From Siphonodentalium dalli (lineage: Eukaryota > Mollusca > Scaphopoda > Gadilida > Siphonodentaliidae): DNA of 64,000 nt. The notes under the pieces are model-generated. The model saw only the letters and a program-made list of their open reading frames with translations, did not search any database and was not told where the DNA came from. This document shows, in pieces, positions 11,713 to 23,227 of this stretch. Both the position numbers and the translations under genes were made by a program. The stretch is taken from the NCBI GenBank assembly GCA_032622095.1, contig CP136062.1, positions 141,688,351-141,752,350 on the forward strand, given 5' to 3'. Position 1 is the first letter of the stretch. The number at the start of each line of letters is the position of its first letter.

Positions 11713-12989
11713 CTAGAACAGTATATCAATACTTTTTCAACTGCAAACTGTGGAACACAAATTAGTATTTCTTACAATACTTAAGAGCCGTAAATATTAA
11801 GTTCACTTGTATATTATGGTGCTAGAACATGTACTTACTTTTATCCGTTGAGTGTGTTGGGTCGATTTATCTATAGGTAACTTATAGGTATTCACAGGTA
11901 AATTGAGACATTGAAATTAAATCAAAATCCTGGGTCCGTGCCTACCAGAATTATAAACTAAACATTAGTTCACCATTCACATAAAGAGGAACATCTAACT
12001 TTTATAGGGTAATGATTCTGACAAAGTCTGCATGGGGCGTATGTAGTTTCGAACTAATCTGCCACATATATTGTGGCCTGTTGAACTGTTCCTCCACCAA
12101 GCAAAATAATTTTCTGACATGCATGGGAAGGGAAAAATATCGTATAATGTAGAGGGGATCTTATTGATTTGGCTATATATTGCCCATTCAATGTTTTCAG
12201 CAAATAATTGGAAGGGTATTGGTGTTTTTCAGCAATCCTAAAGTCGTCAGTGCCGTCCTAATGTCGCCAGCTTGAAAAAAAATATGTTTTTATATCAACA
12301 CGGAGAAGTAACGATGGAAGATAGGTAACTCTAAATGAACTTCACACCCTCTCTTCCACGATGTAACCCAACTAGAAAGTAAACAATCACGGTTTTAATG
12401 TACACCCATTTTTCGATAATATTGTCGCCAGTGATTGCTTCCAGCTGGGTACAAACATAGTACTTACGAAATATGTTTATTTCTGTGAGAACATATACGT
12501 ATGCCGTTTGATGGCAGTGATTACTTTCGATTTGTGGCGAGATAATTGATCTTTCTAAACACGCGACACTTGAACTTATTTTGCCTCGCACTAGAACGAG
12601 ATTAACTGACGATATTACATAGGTGACGACTTTATGTCAATGTACGTTAGATTACAATTTTATATGAACATATTGGATGAGGGTGCACATGGGATTGAAC
12701 ATAAGTTATATAACTTAGATTAGAACCTCTTCCTGTTCACTGAAGATCACCGAGCTACTATGTATCTGAAATGTGTAAAATTGTGTAGAATACGTTGAAA
12801 TTCCGATACTGAATATGATAATTAATAATAACTTGGCATAAGTTGCTGTGGCCCATGTTACTTACGTTGGGCAATACTCAATTCGTATATTCGGTCATGA
12901 GGACGGGAAGAATTACAATACCCCCTCCCTGTGTTGAACCATCGCACCTAACTGGATCAGAAAGCCTCTAATTTAAATGTCCTCTTATA

Positions 12990-13205
12990 TGGAAATTAGT
13001 GTCAATATGAGTTTCAGTGAAACGTAAGATAACATAGCATATGTCGATTATTCGCTATAGGTATGTGTCTAATACTGATATGAACTATTGATAAGAAGTT
13101 TTGGTCACCGTTGGCCGATATATTTTCTGGGCCTGGAATTTGATGAATGTCGCCGCACCTAATCAGTAGAATTTCTTGATTCGGTTCCGGCGTATCAAAT
13201 GAAAA
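12990..13205 (-). pseudogene. Non-LTR retrotransposon 5' fragment, unit 1
   Basis: The minus strand encodes FSFDTPEPNQEILLIRCGDI, then HQIPGPENIS and FLSIVHISIR. GDIxxNPGP followed by LSIxHxxxR is the start of the endonuclease-RT protein of many non-LTR elements. Here the Asn of NPGP has become Ile (ATT for AAT). Nothing of the endonuclease active site or reverse transcriptase follows, so it is a short relic. The unit 4 copy keeps NPGP. Confidence 0.6.
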
Positions 13206-13454
13206 GTCCCTATCGAGTTTCTCCGTTTAATAATTCTTCAAGAGCCATTCGAGATGGTGTTATAATTCATTCGTCCGTACGTCCATCCGTTTGTGAGTAC
13301 ATCTGTCCGACCGAGCAAATATCGCAGCCAAGGGTTGTTGGATCTGAGTGAAATTGACATGGTTGGCAAACAGAGGGCCTTTTAAAAGACGTTGTTCGCA
13401 TTTTCTGTTCTGTTGTGTATAACAAATATCCTTTTCGTATCTATATATAAACAA

Positions 13455-13592
13455 ATGGGCGGTCTCTTGGTGCTTACATTTTTGTACCTCGTTCCGGTCG
13501 TGTCGTGTACAGATATTTCTCAAAATGGTAGCTATCTAATGCCAAAATCTAGTGATTATTGTGTGAATGGGTGGTTTCGCCTACTTGTCTGA
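13455..13592 (+). CDS. Signal-peptide exon of an unidentified secreted protein
   Basis: The block begins with ATG after AAACAA. Residues 1-17 (MGGLLVLTFLYLVPVVS) form a classical hydrophobic signal peptide, followed by a mature start rich in Ser, Asn and Cys (CTDISQNGSYLMPKSSDYC). The shared homology with the start of unit 2 ends at about 13572, near a possible GT donor, which would suit a first exon. Without splicing the frame stops at 13592. The downstream exons were not found, so it may be an orphan exon duplicated with the array. The partial copy at 309-395 and the broken copy at 16821 support sequence conservation but not function. Confidence 0.4.
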   Translation: MGGLLVLTFLYLVPVVSCTDISQNGSYLMPKSSDYCVNGWFRLLV

Positions 13593-13668
13593 TGTCTTGA
13601 TCTTTGAACGCACAAAAAGAAATCGCATGCAACAATTATAATCCCGCTTTCTATAAGCCATAATTATA

Positions 13669-13773
13669 TCAGTCCATCGTCAAAGCTTCATTGGAAGACT
13701 CGCGTTGCAGGGATGCGAGTACAAATGTCCTACTGAAGCATAACAGTACGATGATAAAACAAAATCGTTTCAT
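13669..13773 (-). CDS. Possible short secreted peptide or first exon
   Basis: A 34-codon frame starts MKRFCFIIVLLCFSRTFVL and ends after SSNEALTMD. The N-terminus has basic residues and then a hydrophobic core, as in a signal peptide. It is single copy in the window, no clear promoter was seen, and a chance open frame is quite possible. Confidence 0.2.
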   Translation of the reverse strand: MKRFCFIIVLLCFSRTFVLASLQRESSNEALTMD

Positions 13774-14870
13774 GCAAGACTTGTGGTGATCACTGGTCGG
13801 AGAAGGCCGGCCCCTTAGATCGAATATTTTGTTTTTACAAATTTCCCAATGTATACATTTTATGACCACTGTTTTTACTATAACTCTAAATCCGTGTCTT
13901 TGTTTCAGTTCAAGATACAAACCATAATGAACTATCAGGTTTAAATGAGGTAGCAATCAACGATTTCTGGCCATTTTCACAATTTTGAGTGGTTACTGTA
14001 CTACAACCTTCTGCTGCACCATGGTCATTGACAAACAGCACACGAATGTTTGGCTACAAGAGACAGAAAATGCACTAAGCATTCAACTGTCTGTACTTTG
14101 ACTGGACTGTCACATCACAAATTGAATTATCTCCCTTAGACTGTCCATGCAATACACCAATTTTTAACCATTGTTTGGCCGAAAGTGGTCGTCTTCGGCC
14201 CCATAGTTAACCATGACAGAGCGAATGTCAGTCTATGGTCACCTTGTGAGCAGATAGAACCTAGATAGATGTAAGATGTTTTAAAAACTAAAGACAAATT
14301 ATCGTATCAATTTTGAAATTTTGTTTTGGAACTGGAGAAGACTGTTTTCAAGGGAAATAAATCAAGCTCTTTTCCGGTGTATTATTACCACATTGAGCTG
14401 GTCCACACCAGATACGAAACACATACTTCGTAATTCAAACATCATCCCATTTTGTGAACTATGGTATCTTTATAAAATAATTAAACCATTTAAACAGTAC
14501 TCACATTAATAACAAATGTCGAACTGACAGTTACAGCCCTTATATTCTTAAAATCCTATTTTTCAGCCCTCCTACAAACCCATGAAATCGTGTATGGATA
14601 CTTGAACTATAACGCATAGTATTGTCGATGACAGTGTTGCCGTGCACGAACGTGCTTATTAATCTAAATTGTTTATTTCAGATGGTTGGAACTAATATTT
14701 TGTCTGAATTTCGGTATGTTTGTTCTGTCAGTCACATGCCCCTTGTTTCGAATTTACAAAACACCACATTTCCACCACGTTCTTTTGGCGATATTTGACC
14801 CAGAAGCAAACAATGGCAAAGCGAATGACAGCAAATAATCATACCATCGCATGTTAGAACTATGCTGGCA
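13774..14870. other. No recognisable gene
   Basis: Single-copy sequence between the end of array unit 1 and the MITE. No conserved frame, RNA gene or repeat was recognised. Confidence 0.5.
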
Positions 14871-15268
14871 TTAACCCTTTACCCAACAAACCGGCCAAAA
14901 CCGGCCAAATAAAGCTTCAACAGCCTAAAATATCTTCGGTCTGTCTCAATAGAACCATACAAATATGGGTATCATTGGAACCGGCTCCTTGACCACATTG
15001 TGATAGTTACAGTTATGCCCTGTGCCAATGCATTCTCTTATATATGCGAGTCGACCATAGGTCGCCTCGCATATATAAGAGAATGCATTGGCCTAAACAA
15101 AATCTTTTTTAACACTTTTTCCATTTTTTCTTACATTCTTTAACAATTTTATAATTTTTAATGTGTTAAGCCAATGCATTCTCTTATATATGCGAGGCGA
15201 CCTATGGTCGACTCGCATATATAAGAGAATGCATTGACACAGGGCCATTCTGTTGGGTAAAGGGTTAA
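14871..15268. mobile_element. piggyBac-like MITE with TTAA target duplication
   Basis: A 390-bp element (14875-15264) begins CCCTTTACCCAACA and ends with its reverse complement TGTTGGGTAAAGGG, flanked on both sides by TTAA. CCC termini and TTAA duplication are the signature of the piggyBac superfamily. Inside are two 70-base palindromes (about 15020-15090 and 15168-15240) built from GCATTCTCTTATATATGCGA arms, and each palindrome is the reverse complement of the other. It has no coding capacity. A half copy lies at 31927. Confidence 0.85.
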
Positions 15269-15830
15269 CCTATATTGGAATTAGAAATAAACCCATCACA
15301 GTGGCTGGCTCTCAATGCCTTTTCCTTCAGAAATAATGCAGCGGTCAAGCAGCCGTCAGAAGTGTTATAAATGCGGATTCTAGTTTCCCTACACACATTC
15401 AAGAAGCGCAGCTCTAATGATTGATTTACATGTAACCATGCATACGGCAATATAAATTGTAACATTATATACGTCGAACGTGTGCGCGTGCCATAAATCT
15501 AACTCAGAACCGAAAGCATTCAGTTTTATTTGTCAGTAATATATTGATACGCTTAACATCTTATGCATCTATACAATTCGCTTGTTTAGTTGACATTATA
15601 CTCAATTTTACACCGCGCACAGTGAAACGAGTAATACTTCAAATTCACGGAGCAAGTGGGAAGCGCCGATGCATGTTGTGACACGAATTTGAATGCAACG
15701 CAAAGTAAACACTTCATTGCCACTCGAAAGCTGTGTTGTTGTACTCGAAAGATCGCCGAACCAATCAAATAGCGTTGATTAGGCGGAACAGAGGCCACTA
15801 CGTTCTTGTAAAAACACCCCCTTCCAGACC
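15269..15830. other. No recognisable gene; presumed nanos upstream region
   Basis: Single-copy sequence between the MITE and the nanos promoter. No element was recognised by eye. Confidence 0.4.
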
Positions 15831-15839
15831 CCGTGCAAG

Positions 15840-15847
15840 TATATAAA
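15840..15847 (+). promoter_or_regulatory. TATA box of nanos
   Basis: TATATAAA lies 107 bases upstream of the candidate ATG at 15947, which leaves room for a start site near 15870 and a 5' UTR of about 75 bases. Confidence 0.6.
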
Positions 15848-15946
15848 TCCAGATTGGTTTCATATCAAACCATATCATTCGTTCACTGTCACTCGATCGT
15901 TCTAAATCATAACCATTTCAGTCGAAAATTAGAAATTATCATCATT

Positions 15947-16574
15947 ATGTCATCAGTTGCAGGCATCGACATGAAAGGGGGACGTTTTGGTTTCCTCATA
16001 GATTCAGCGTTTACGTTCAGTGATCAGGATATTTCACAATCGCATGGGAAAATAACCAGGTCGTGTGTATCAACAAATATCGCTTGCTTCAATTCGAGCG
16101 AACGACACAGATGATTTCAATGTGAATGGCACGGAGGTCGACCTTGACGATTATGATTCCTACCAAGCTCAACTGAGGGGTCAAAATGTCAGCAGTTCCA
16201 TTCTGTTTTCTGTGGGGTGTGATGCAGCGACAGATTCGAAAGACAAGAAAGGAATCAAGCGAGCATGTGCCGAAGCCTTTCTGCCCCCAAATAAGAGACC
16301 GGTAGTGAACAGTTTAAGGAACAAATCAAAAGAATATTGCGTTTTCTGCAAACACAGTAAAAAGCCAGCACGGTTGTACAAAAGTCACCTGGTAAAAGAC
16401 GACAATGATGTAGTTATCTGTCCGATTCTCCGACGGTACAAGTGCCCTCTATGTGGTGTTAATGGTGACAACACTCACACGATCAAGTATTGTCCATCAT
16501 ACGACGGGATATCCATGAGCGTTGCCGTAGCCAGGAGAAGAATGTTCGACAGCAAGAGAATCAGGTCTTCATAA
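15947..16574 (+). CDS. nanos: Nanos homologue (translational repressor), apparent frame break
   Basis: The 3' part encodes a complete Nanos zinc-finger domain (DNA 16338-16493). It reads C-x2-C-x12-H-x10-C-x7-C-x2-C-x7-H-x4-C, with the diagnostic CPLCGVNGDNTHTIKYCP block. Nanos binds RNA with Pumilio and recruits CCR4-NOT to silence mRNAs in germline and stem cells (family knowledge). After the finger come 26 residues rich in Arg and Ser, then TAA. The N-terminal half starts with ATG at 15947 (MSSVAGIDMKGGRF) in frame 2, whereas the finger is in frame 3, whose upstream limit is a TAA at 16053. The frames must change between 16056 and 16112. Loss of one GT from the GTGTGT run at 16063 would explain it, and no convincing intron fits. 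It may be an assembly error, polymorphism or a damaging mutation. Identity of the domain is certain and integrity of the gene is not. Confidence 0.93.
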
Positions 16575-16721
16575 GCAGCAAGCCATATTAACACACGCTA
16601 TGTGTCTAAATGCCCGTTTTGTTTAAATATTATTCAATTGTTTATATATATATATATATATGCCTTTAATTTATGTTGGTGCGCATGGAATTTGAAACAT
16701 GCGCACAATTTGTATTGTATA

Positions 16722-16778
16722 AATAAACAATTTGTAATGAATTATATGCAAAGAAGCTTTTACATATTAGGCAATAAA
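16722..16778 (+). terminator. nanos poly(A) signals
   Basis: AATAAA occurs at 16722-16727 and again at 16773-16778. The second ends at the exact base where array unit 2 begins (GTGTGTATAACAAATATCC at 16779). Confidence 0.6.
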
Positions 16779-16820
16779 CGTGTGTATAACAAATATCCTT
16801 TCGTATCCATATATAAACAA

Positions 16821-16907
16821 ATGGGCGGTCTCTTGGTGCTTGCATTTTTGTACCTCGATCCGGTCGTGTCGTGTACAGATATTTCTCAAAATGGTAGCTA
16901 TCTATAA
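16821..16907 (+). pseudogene. Signal-peptide exon, broken copy in unit 2
   Basis: Same start as at 13455 (MGGLLVLAFLYLDPVVSC), but an extra TA after GCTATC converts the frame to a stop at QNGSYL. An Asp in the hydrophobic core also weakens the signal peptide. Confidence 0.5.
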
Positions 16908-17029
16908 TGCCAAAATCTAGTGATTATTGTGTGAATGGGCGAACAACACCAGACCAGCTTAATCTCTGAGGGGGGTGTTTCTTATACAGTTTAATTGCAC
17001 TCAGTTAAGAATAAGTATAATTGGGGTGG

Positions 17030-17560
17030 GGTCCATTTTTGTTCTGTGGACCTGTGTCGAGAAATGGCATGGGTCGCCCATTTTACACCGGTTGGGTTGT
17101 GGTGCCACCATACAACACTCTTTGTATGACCTAAATATGTCAAGGGGTGCTTGAAGGGGCCCAGAAATTACATGGGTCCCTTAGTTGAACCCATCTGGAC
17201 GGCAGGCTTTTTGGGTCGGGTGGGTGTGTGGTGAATATTTGTATTGGCTTTGTGTGCCACCATACACCACTCTGTTTGACATAAATCTGTTAAGGGCCAA
17301 GAAATGGCATGGGTCCATATATGATTCCCTCTGGACGCCGGCCATTTTTGGATCGGGCGGGGTAAGTGGAGTGAATATTTAGATTGGTTTGGGGTCCGCC
17401 CTACAACACCATTTGTCAAAAAACTGAATCGGTCAAGGGGCCCTATTTGAACCCATCTGGACATGCAGTGGCCATTTTGGAGCGGGGTTGGTGTGTGAAA
17501 AGAGTGCCTTGTTTAAAACTCTAAAACACCCTTTGTTTGACCAAAATATAAAAATTTCGA
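17030..17560 (+). repeat. Tandem repeat, about 170-bp period (unit 2)
   Basis: Near-identical to 480-1010 with small indels, for example loss of four bases at the second CATGGGTCCATATAT. It holds no gene. Confidence 0.7.
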
Positions 17561-17763
17561 ATAAGGAATGGAATTCACTTCGTGCTGTTCGAGTCATGAA
17601 TGGGGAGGGGCACCAAAACTGATAGTGATACCATTATGTTTAGCTCTAGTTTCCACAAATTCATACACGTTATTCTCCAATGAAGCAAAGCATGTGAGTT
17701 AAAGACGCCACATGATTGATGACCCAATATGATCAGGATGGTCATGGCCCTCCCACGAACCAA

Positions 17764-17789
17764 CTATATATATATATATATATATATAG

Positions 17790-17846
<57 letters not shown>
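17764..17846. repeat. (AT)n microsatellite, unit 2
   Basis: An AT run of about 80 bases with one AGCT interruption near 17788. It is the allelic counterpart of 1232-1287. Confidence 0.95.
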
Positions 17847-18298
17847 CCGAAATCGGTAAATTGCATTTGCTTCACGCCATTAGGTTAGATAGTTTTCGAA
17901 TTACTGGCTATTCAAACTTTCTAACAGTCGGAAATATAGCGAACATTTTGCAAAGCTGCAAAATATGAGGAATGTTGCACACTTAAATTCCTAGCAAAAA
18001 CTTAGGGTCTCCAGATTCTTAATAGTGAAAAACCCTCCCAGTGCTCACGTCGCTAACACAACATTAGTTCATATGTTATGGGCAACATTTGAGCGGAATA
18101 TCATTTGTCATGGAACTTTATATATATTGTTTTACACGCTTGTTCCCAGAAGTACAGTGTTAAAGCTGTTCCATATTTACAAATACTCCATACGCGTCTC
18201 GTTGACGTAAAATGAGGTTCGCCTCAGCCATGAAACCGGAACTATAAAATAAAAGCATCATCACACATGACAAAACACGCCCTCTATGTGCCTCGTGC

Positions 18299-18354
18299 TG
18301 TCGCGGAAGGATAGAACTCGAGGCGCAAGCGCCTCTCGTTCTATCCTTCCGCGA
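18299..18354. repeat. 56-bp hairpin, unit 2
   Basis: Identical in both arms to the hairpin at 1745-1800. Confidence 0.9.
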
Positions 18355-19017
18355 CAACACTCGTGCCGTATCGTTCTGTGTATATATCAAGACATGTGCA
18401 CTTGCTATACATGATAACTATAAAGAGCGATTGTTTCACTCATGTGTGGGAATCTGATAACAGCTGGTGAATTTATGTGGTTTGAGTGACGCGGTTCGAG
18501 GGTTCCGTTGGTGGTTGGCCACTTATAATTTTCAACTACCACACCCCTTGAACCAGTCTAAATTTCGTTATTTGACACCACCCCTCCCCGTGAGCGAAAT
18601 TTTCCAACTATAATAGTACCACAAATTTTCAACATGATAAATGAACCCCTGTTGGTTGTATGGAACTTGTCCAAATGATGGTGATGTTAGTCCTAACATA
18701 AATTAGTCAAATATTTGGGAAATATAGACTTGGTCTAAAAATAACTAATCACACACTATAGATTTTGTTGGTAAAACTATCAAACAATGTTAACCTGTTT
18801 GTGGTCTGAAGTATCTAACTAAATTTAATGTTGTTTCAGACATAAGATTTCCAACTGTTGAACAAGGTGATGATCGTTGGTTGGGGGGGGGGGGGGCATT
18901 AGACACATCAACCCCTGTTGCCATGACATTGCCCCCGAATGACGTCGGTTCTCTCACTATATACACGGTACATCCGTACATTAGTTTATCGTGTTTTATT
19001 GAAGCCATTTTGATTGC

Positions 19018-19913
19018 CATAATGCAGGGGGGGGGGGGGGCGGAAAAAAACTGCAGACACAGGGTGGAAAAAGCTGTTTTCTTCGGTTTGGGTACCCCCC
19101 CCCCCCCCCAAAACAGCAAAAACTGCAGTTTTTTTCCACTGACCATTTGCCCCCACCCCCCCCCGAAAAAAAAAAAATCTAACCCTGCCGGACAACAACT
19201 CGGTTTGACCGGAAACCGAAAAAAAAACACCGGAGCATACAATTCACGAGAAGGTGCTTGGTAACTTAGTTTAGATTATTATGACTAAAATGGTCATTGT
19301 CTACCAGTAGAACGCAGATTTGTACCTCGTGATGTCATGACTCATGACATGTACAAACATGTATATTGGTGATCGCAACGCTTTGTATGCACTTTAAAAA
19401 ATGACAACTAGTCATTACCTCGACTTTGAAAAAGATGCAAATGAGATGAGTGAGATACCAGCATATAACTGTTTTCTGATACCATTGGAGGAGATTGTTT
19501 AATACATGGGATAGTTCTGCAGTAAAAATTTGCCAGATAAGCGATCGCAGGGTAGAATTCTGCATTCGACTGGTAGACACTGACATAATCGGCATTATTA
19601 AGAGGGTTAATGGGGTCAATATAACATGTAAACCAAGACAGTGGTTATCCAAAATTGTTTTAGGTGGATTGTACTACTCATGTATATATTATTTGGATAT
19701 TAAGGTTAATCCATATTCTATAAAATGAGAGAAAATTGAAGTTGTGAGTCTGAAAATACATATTTGGAAAAAAATTACATGCAAATTTTTTCCGACCCCC
19801 CCCCCCTAAATGAATAAGGAAAAAATTTACGTGTAAATTTTTGACGCCTATGTACCCCCACCCCCCGGTACGTTTTGTCCCGCATTTTTTCCGCCCCCCC
19901 CCCCTGCATAATG
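19018..19913. mobile_element. hAT-like non-autonomous element with G-run termini
   Basis: Units 1 and 4 have an empty site (GCCATAATGTACC). Here 882 bases (19025-19906) are inserted between two copies of CATAATG. The element starts CAG plus about 14 G then CGGAAAAAA, and ends with the inverse TTTTTTCCG plus a C run and CTG. CAG...CTG ends with a 7- to 8-base duplication suit the hAT superfamily. Internal C/G runs near 19096-19109, 19147-19164 and 19796-19867 resemble the ends, suggesting nested relatives. It has no transposase. Confidence 0.75.
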
Positions 19914-20239
19914 TACCAAAAAATCAATAAATTATTTTTGTTTACAAAATTAATGAGAGTTGAAAATTATTTGGCATTTAATATAACTTTGCTCACCATG
20001 CACGTGCAGTTTTGTTCTCTGTTCTTTAAGATGGAATTGTCCCCATATTTCCGCTATATCTCCCAATCTATATCTATATTTGCGAATGTCTGTCTGTCTG
20101 TCTGTCTGTGTTCTATAGAAATTCACAGTGGACCACCTAGATGACACAAAAGGGGTCTAATATGGGTAACTTTTTACAAGAAAGATAACGGCGAGGGTTA
20201 TAATTTTCTAAAGTGACGCCATTGTTGTCAGGGGCAGAA

Positions 20240-21910
20240 AAGGGGGAGTGGCAGAAAATAACATGTCGCCGATTGCCACCAAACTTATATATATGAGGAA
20301 TCTAATGGTGTGGTTTAAATATGTCAAAAGTGGCGCCGTTCGCATCAGGGATGCCCGGAATGGGAGAGGGGCACCAAAATTGATCAAAAATAATTTTAGC
20401 GCCGAATTCCACCAAATTGATGCACATTCTTCTGAGATCTTCTCCATGATACAAGGAATCTTATTGTGTGATTTAAAGACGCCAAATTGGTGTCGCTGGG
20501 GTGATAGATTGGGTGGGTAATAAATCTGATAAGAATTCGTTTAGTCGCCGATTGCCACGAAACTTATACAAATTCATCCCCATGGTATGAGGTGTCTAAT
20601 TGCGTGGCTTAAAGCTGTCAAATGTGGCGTCATTCGAGTCAGGGGTGCACTGAAATGGAGAGGGGCACCAAAATTGATACACAATATTTTTGGCGCCAAT
20701 TTCCACCAAATTGATACACATTCTTATCCATGATATGAGGAATATAATCGTGTGATTTTAAAGACGTCATATTGGTGCTGCTTTGGTGAGAGATGGGGTG
20801 GGGTGGGGTGAACACTAAATTTGATAACAAATTGTTTAGTCGCGGATTAGCACCAAACTTATCAATAATACTCGCCATGATATCAGGAGTCTAATTGTGT
20901 GGTTTAAAGGTGTCAAACGTGGGGCCATTCGAGTCAGGGGTGCCCAGAGGGTGAGAGGGACACACACATTGATAAACAATATGTTTAGCACGGATTTCCA
21001 CCTGATTGATACATATTCTTCTCCGTGATACGAATAATCTAATCGTGTGGTTTAAATGCGTCAAATTGGTGCCGTTTTGGGTGAGAGATATGCAATGCTG
21101 GCCCTAAATTTGATACGAATTTGTATACTCGCCAATTATATTAAATTTTATATATATTCATCTCTATAATGAGTCTAAGTGTGTGGTTTAATTATATCAA
21201 AAGTGGCGCCGCTTGAATCCGAAATAGGGACGGGAGGGTCACCAAAAACTTATACAAATATGTTAGTGCCAATTACCATCAAACTCATACACGTTCTTCT
21301 CAAATGATACAATGAATCAAATATTTGATAATATCTGTCTGTGTTCTATATATAACTTTAAGGGTACAATCGAGATGGCACCAAGGCGGTCTAACAGGGG
21401 TACCCTTTTTAATGGTGCGGGTTAAAATTTTCTAACGTGACGTTGTTGGTGTCAGGGGAGGGCTATTTTTAGCGCAGATTTCGACCAAATTGATATATTA
21501 TTCTTCTCCGTGATACGAGGGATATAAACGTGTGATCTAAAGACGCGAAATTGGTGCCGTTTGGGTGAGAGATGGGGGGTAATAACCGATTACCACCAAA
21601 CTTATATATAATCATCTCCATTATATAATGCATGCACGAATCTAATAGACGTGGTTTAAATATGACAAAAGTGGCGTGGTTCAAGTCATGCATGAGGGGA
21701 GTTGCACCAAAGTTGATACAAATATATTTAGCGCGGATTCCACCAAATTCATGCACGTTCTTCTCTAATGATATGATGAATTAAATCACATTTGGGGTCG
21801 TTTGGGTCATGGATGGCGAGAGGAAATTCACTAGCATTTATAAGATTGTTCAATTCTCCGATATCCAACAAAGTTATATATAGTCATCTCCCAGGCCATC
21901 TCCATGTCGT
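20240..21910. repeat. Satellite-like tandem array (unit 2)
   Basis: Homologous to 2830-4560. The poly-G tracts are shorter: the tract after AGATTGGG is reduced to GGGTGGG and the one near 21573 to six G. Confidence 0.8.
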
Positions 21911-22944
21911 TCTAAGGAGTTTTTGGCATTCCAATTTCACAATCTCGACAAATGGTTACCGAATTAAGTCACTTGAACAATTATATCTTCTCAACTGCCA
22001 TATTTATATGGGGATGGAAATCAGGTCATTCCTATAAAGATCTAGCAGCACAGATACATAGAATAAAGCATTAAAAGTATATTTATATCAATCTATTTAA
22101 GAGATACATATAATCATTCAAACTGTGGGACCTTGATTCGTCAGAAGATTGCATATTAGAATGGCTCATGTATATATTATAACACAATTGAGTCTGTCCC
22201 ATTCAATATAGTTTCCACAAAAAAAGTTACAATTGCCTAGAGATATGGAAATGTAGAGCAGGCCTGTTAAAAAATAGTGGTCACAGTGTGCAGTCAAATA
22301 TGGTTACTTCTGAGATAAAGGAAAACGCAGTCCGTAGCACATGACTTTTCAGGATCCTCCAATAGTGACATCTGACAAGGGTATATCTGCCCGACACAGA
22401 GGATTTCGTTCATTTTTTAGAACAGACTCATCGCCTAACATAAACAACTCAAAATCTCGCTGTGTCTGGCACATGTAGCTGCTATAACTGCATAACATCA
22501 TTTCTTTTAAACTTAAAATGATTAGCCAGTATATAGCACCAAAACAGAGGAGCGCCTGGACATATCTTAAAAACATCTGTATCTTCATGAAGATATGATA
22601 AACTAGATTGATTGATTGATACATCTCTATGTAAAACACAATTGTCGTCTTTTATTTTTTCGAACTAATGTGTTTATGATGTTCATGTTTTGTGCTATAA
22701 CGTCTGAAGTATACGCAGTTGTAAATAAATAAATACTTCTTTATTGGTGGGACGGATTAAACGCGATAAACAAAATGATAATCGCTCCGACCTGACAAGG
22801 TGAGCAACTACTTATATTCCATGTGTAAGACTAATGTTTTGTGATGCCATTTGGATATACAATTTATGAGAATACGTGTAACACTTTGAGAGCAAGTGTA
22901 TTCTCTATTCCCACCAAAATATCGACAGAGGGTTTCACATCACG

Positions 22945-22976
22945 TTAACCTGGGCAACGCCGGGTAACCCTGCTAG
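22945..22976 (+). mobile_element. Helitron-like 3' terminus, unit 2
   Basis: Same CGCCGGGTAACCC hairpin segment and terminal CTAG as at 5602-5629. Confidence 0.4.
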
Positions 22977-23227
22977 TTGTATATATGTTCGGTTTATGGA
23001 TCGATTTTTTACATGGATTTCTCAATTCGATCTGACGAAATACCTTCCACATGCTATCCAAATATCCAATAATTCATGCAAGAGCACATACTCGTCCCGT
23101 TATCTCCACAATCAGCTAATTAAACTGACCGGTATTTATTCTCACTGATTAATGACAACTCAGTGGGCATTCATACATGGCTTTGACAACTCACAGCAGT
23201 TTCAGATTGGATACGGCCATCGTTGGG

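Larger units (their letters stand above)
309..13572 (+). repeat. Array unit 1 (about 13.3 kb)
   Basis: This is the most complete copy of a large direct repeat. Bases 309-8832 recur at 16860-26160, 7000-12915 recur at 39125-44430, and 1317-13410 recur at 44875-62840 apart from two insertions there. Its last 160 bases (13413-13572) repeat the start of unit 2 (16779-16940), so units abut head to tail. Stretches 4560-5600, 7300-9180, 10060-10930 and 11720-12980 hold no gene or element I can name. The short open frames there are not supported by conservation of frame between copies. Confidence 0.9.

Noticed and set aside
13440-13450. TATATATAA just upstream of the signal-peptide ATG as a promoter
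   Set aside because: It lies only about five bases from the ATG, too close to act as a TATA box for that start codon.
16040-16112. A mini-intron to reconcile the two nanos frames
   Set aside because: The only GT-AG pair giving the right shift would be 34 bases long, too short for normal splicing.
18790-19264. Pro/Gly-rich frames of 127-150 codons on both strands
   Set aside because: They are produced by C and G runs inside the hAT-like insertion.
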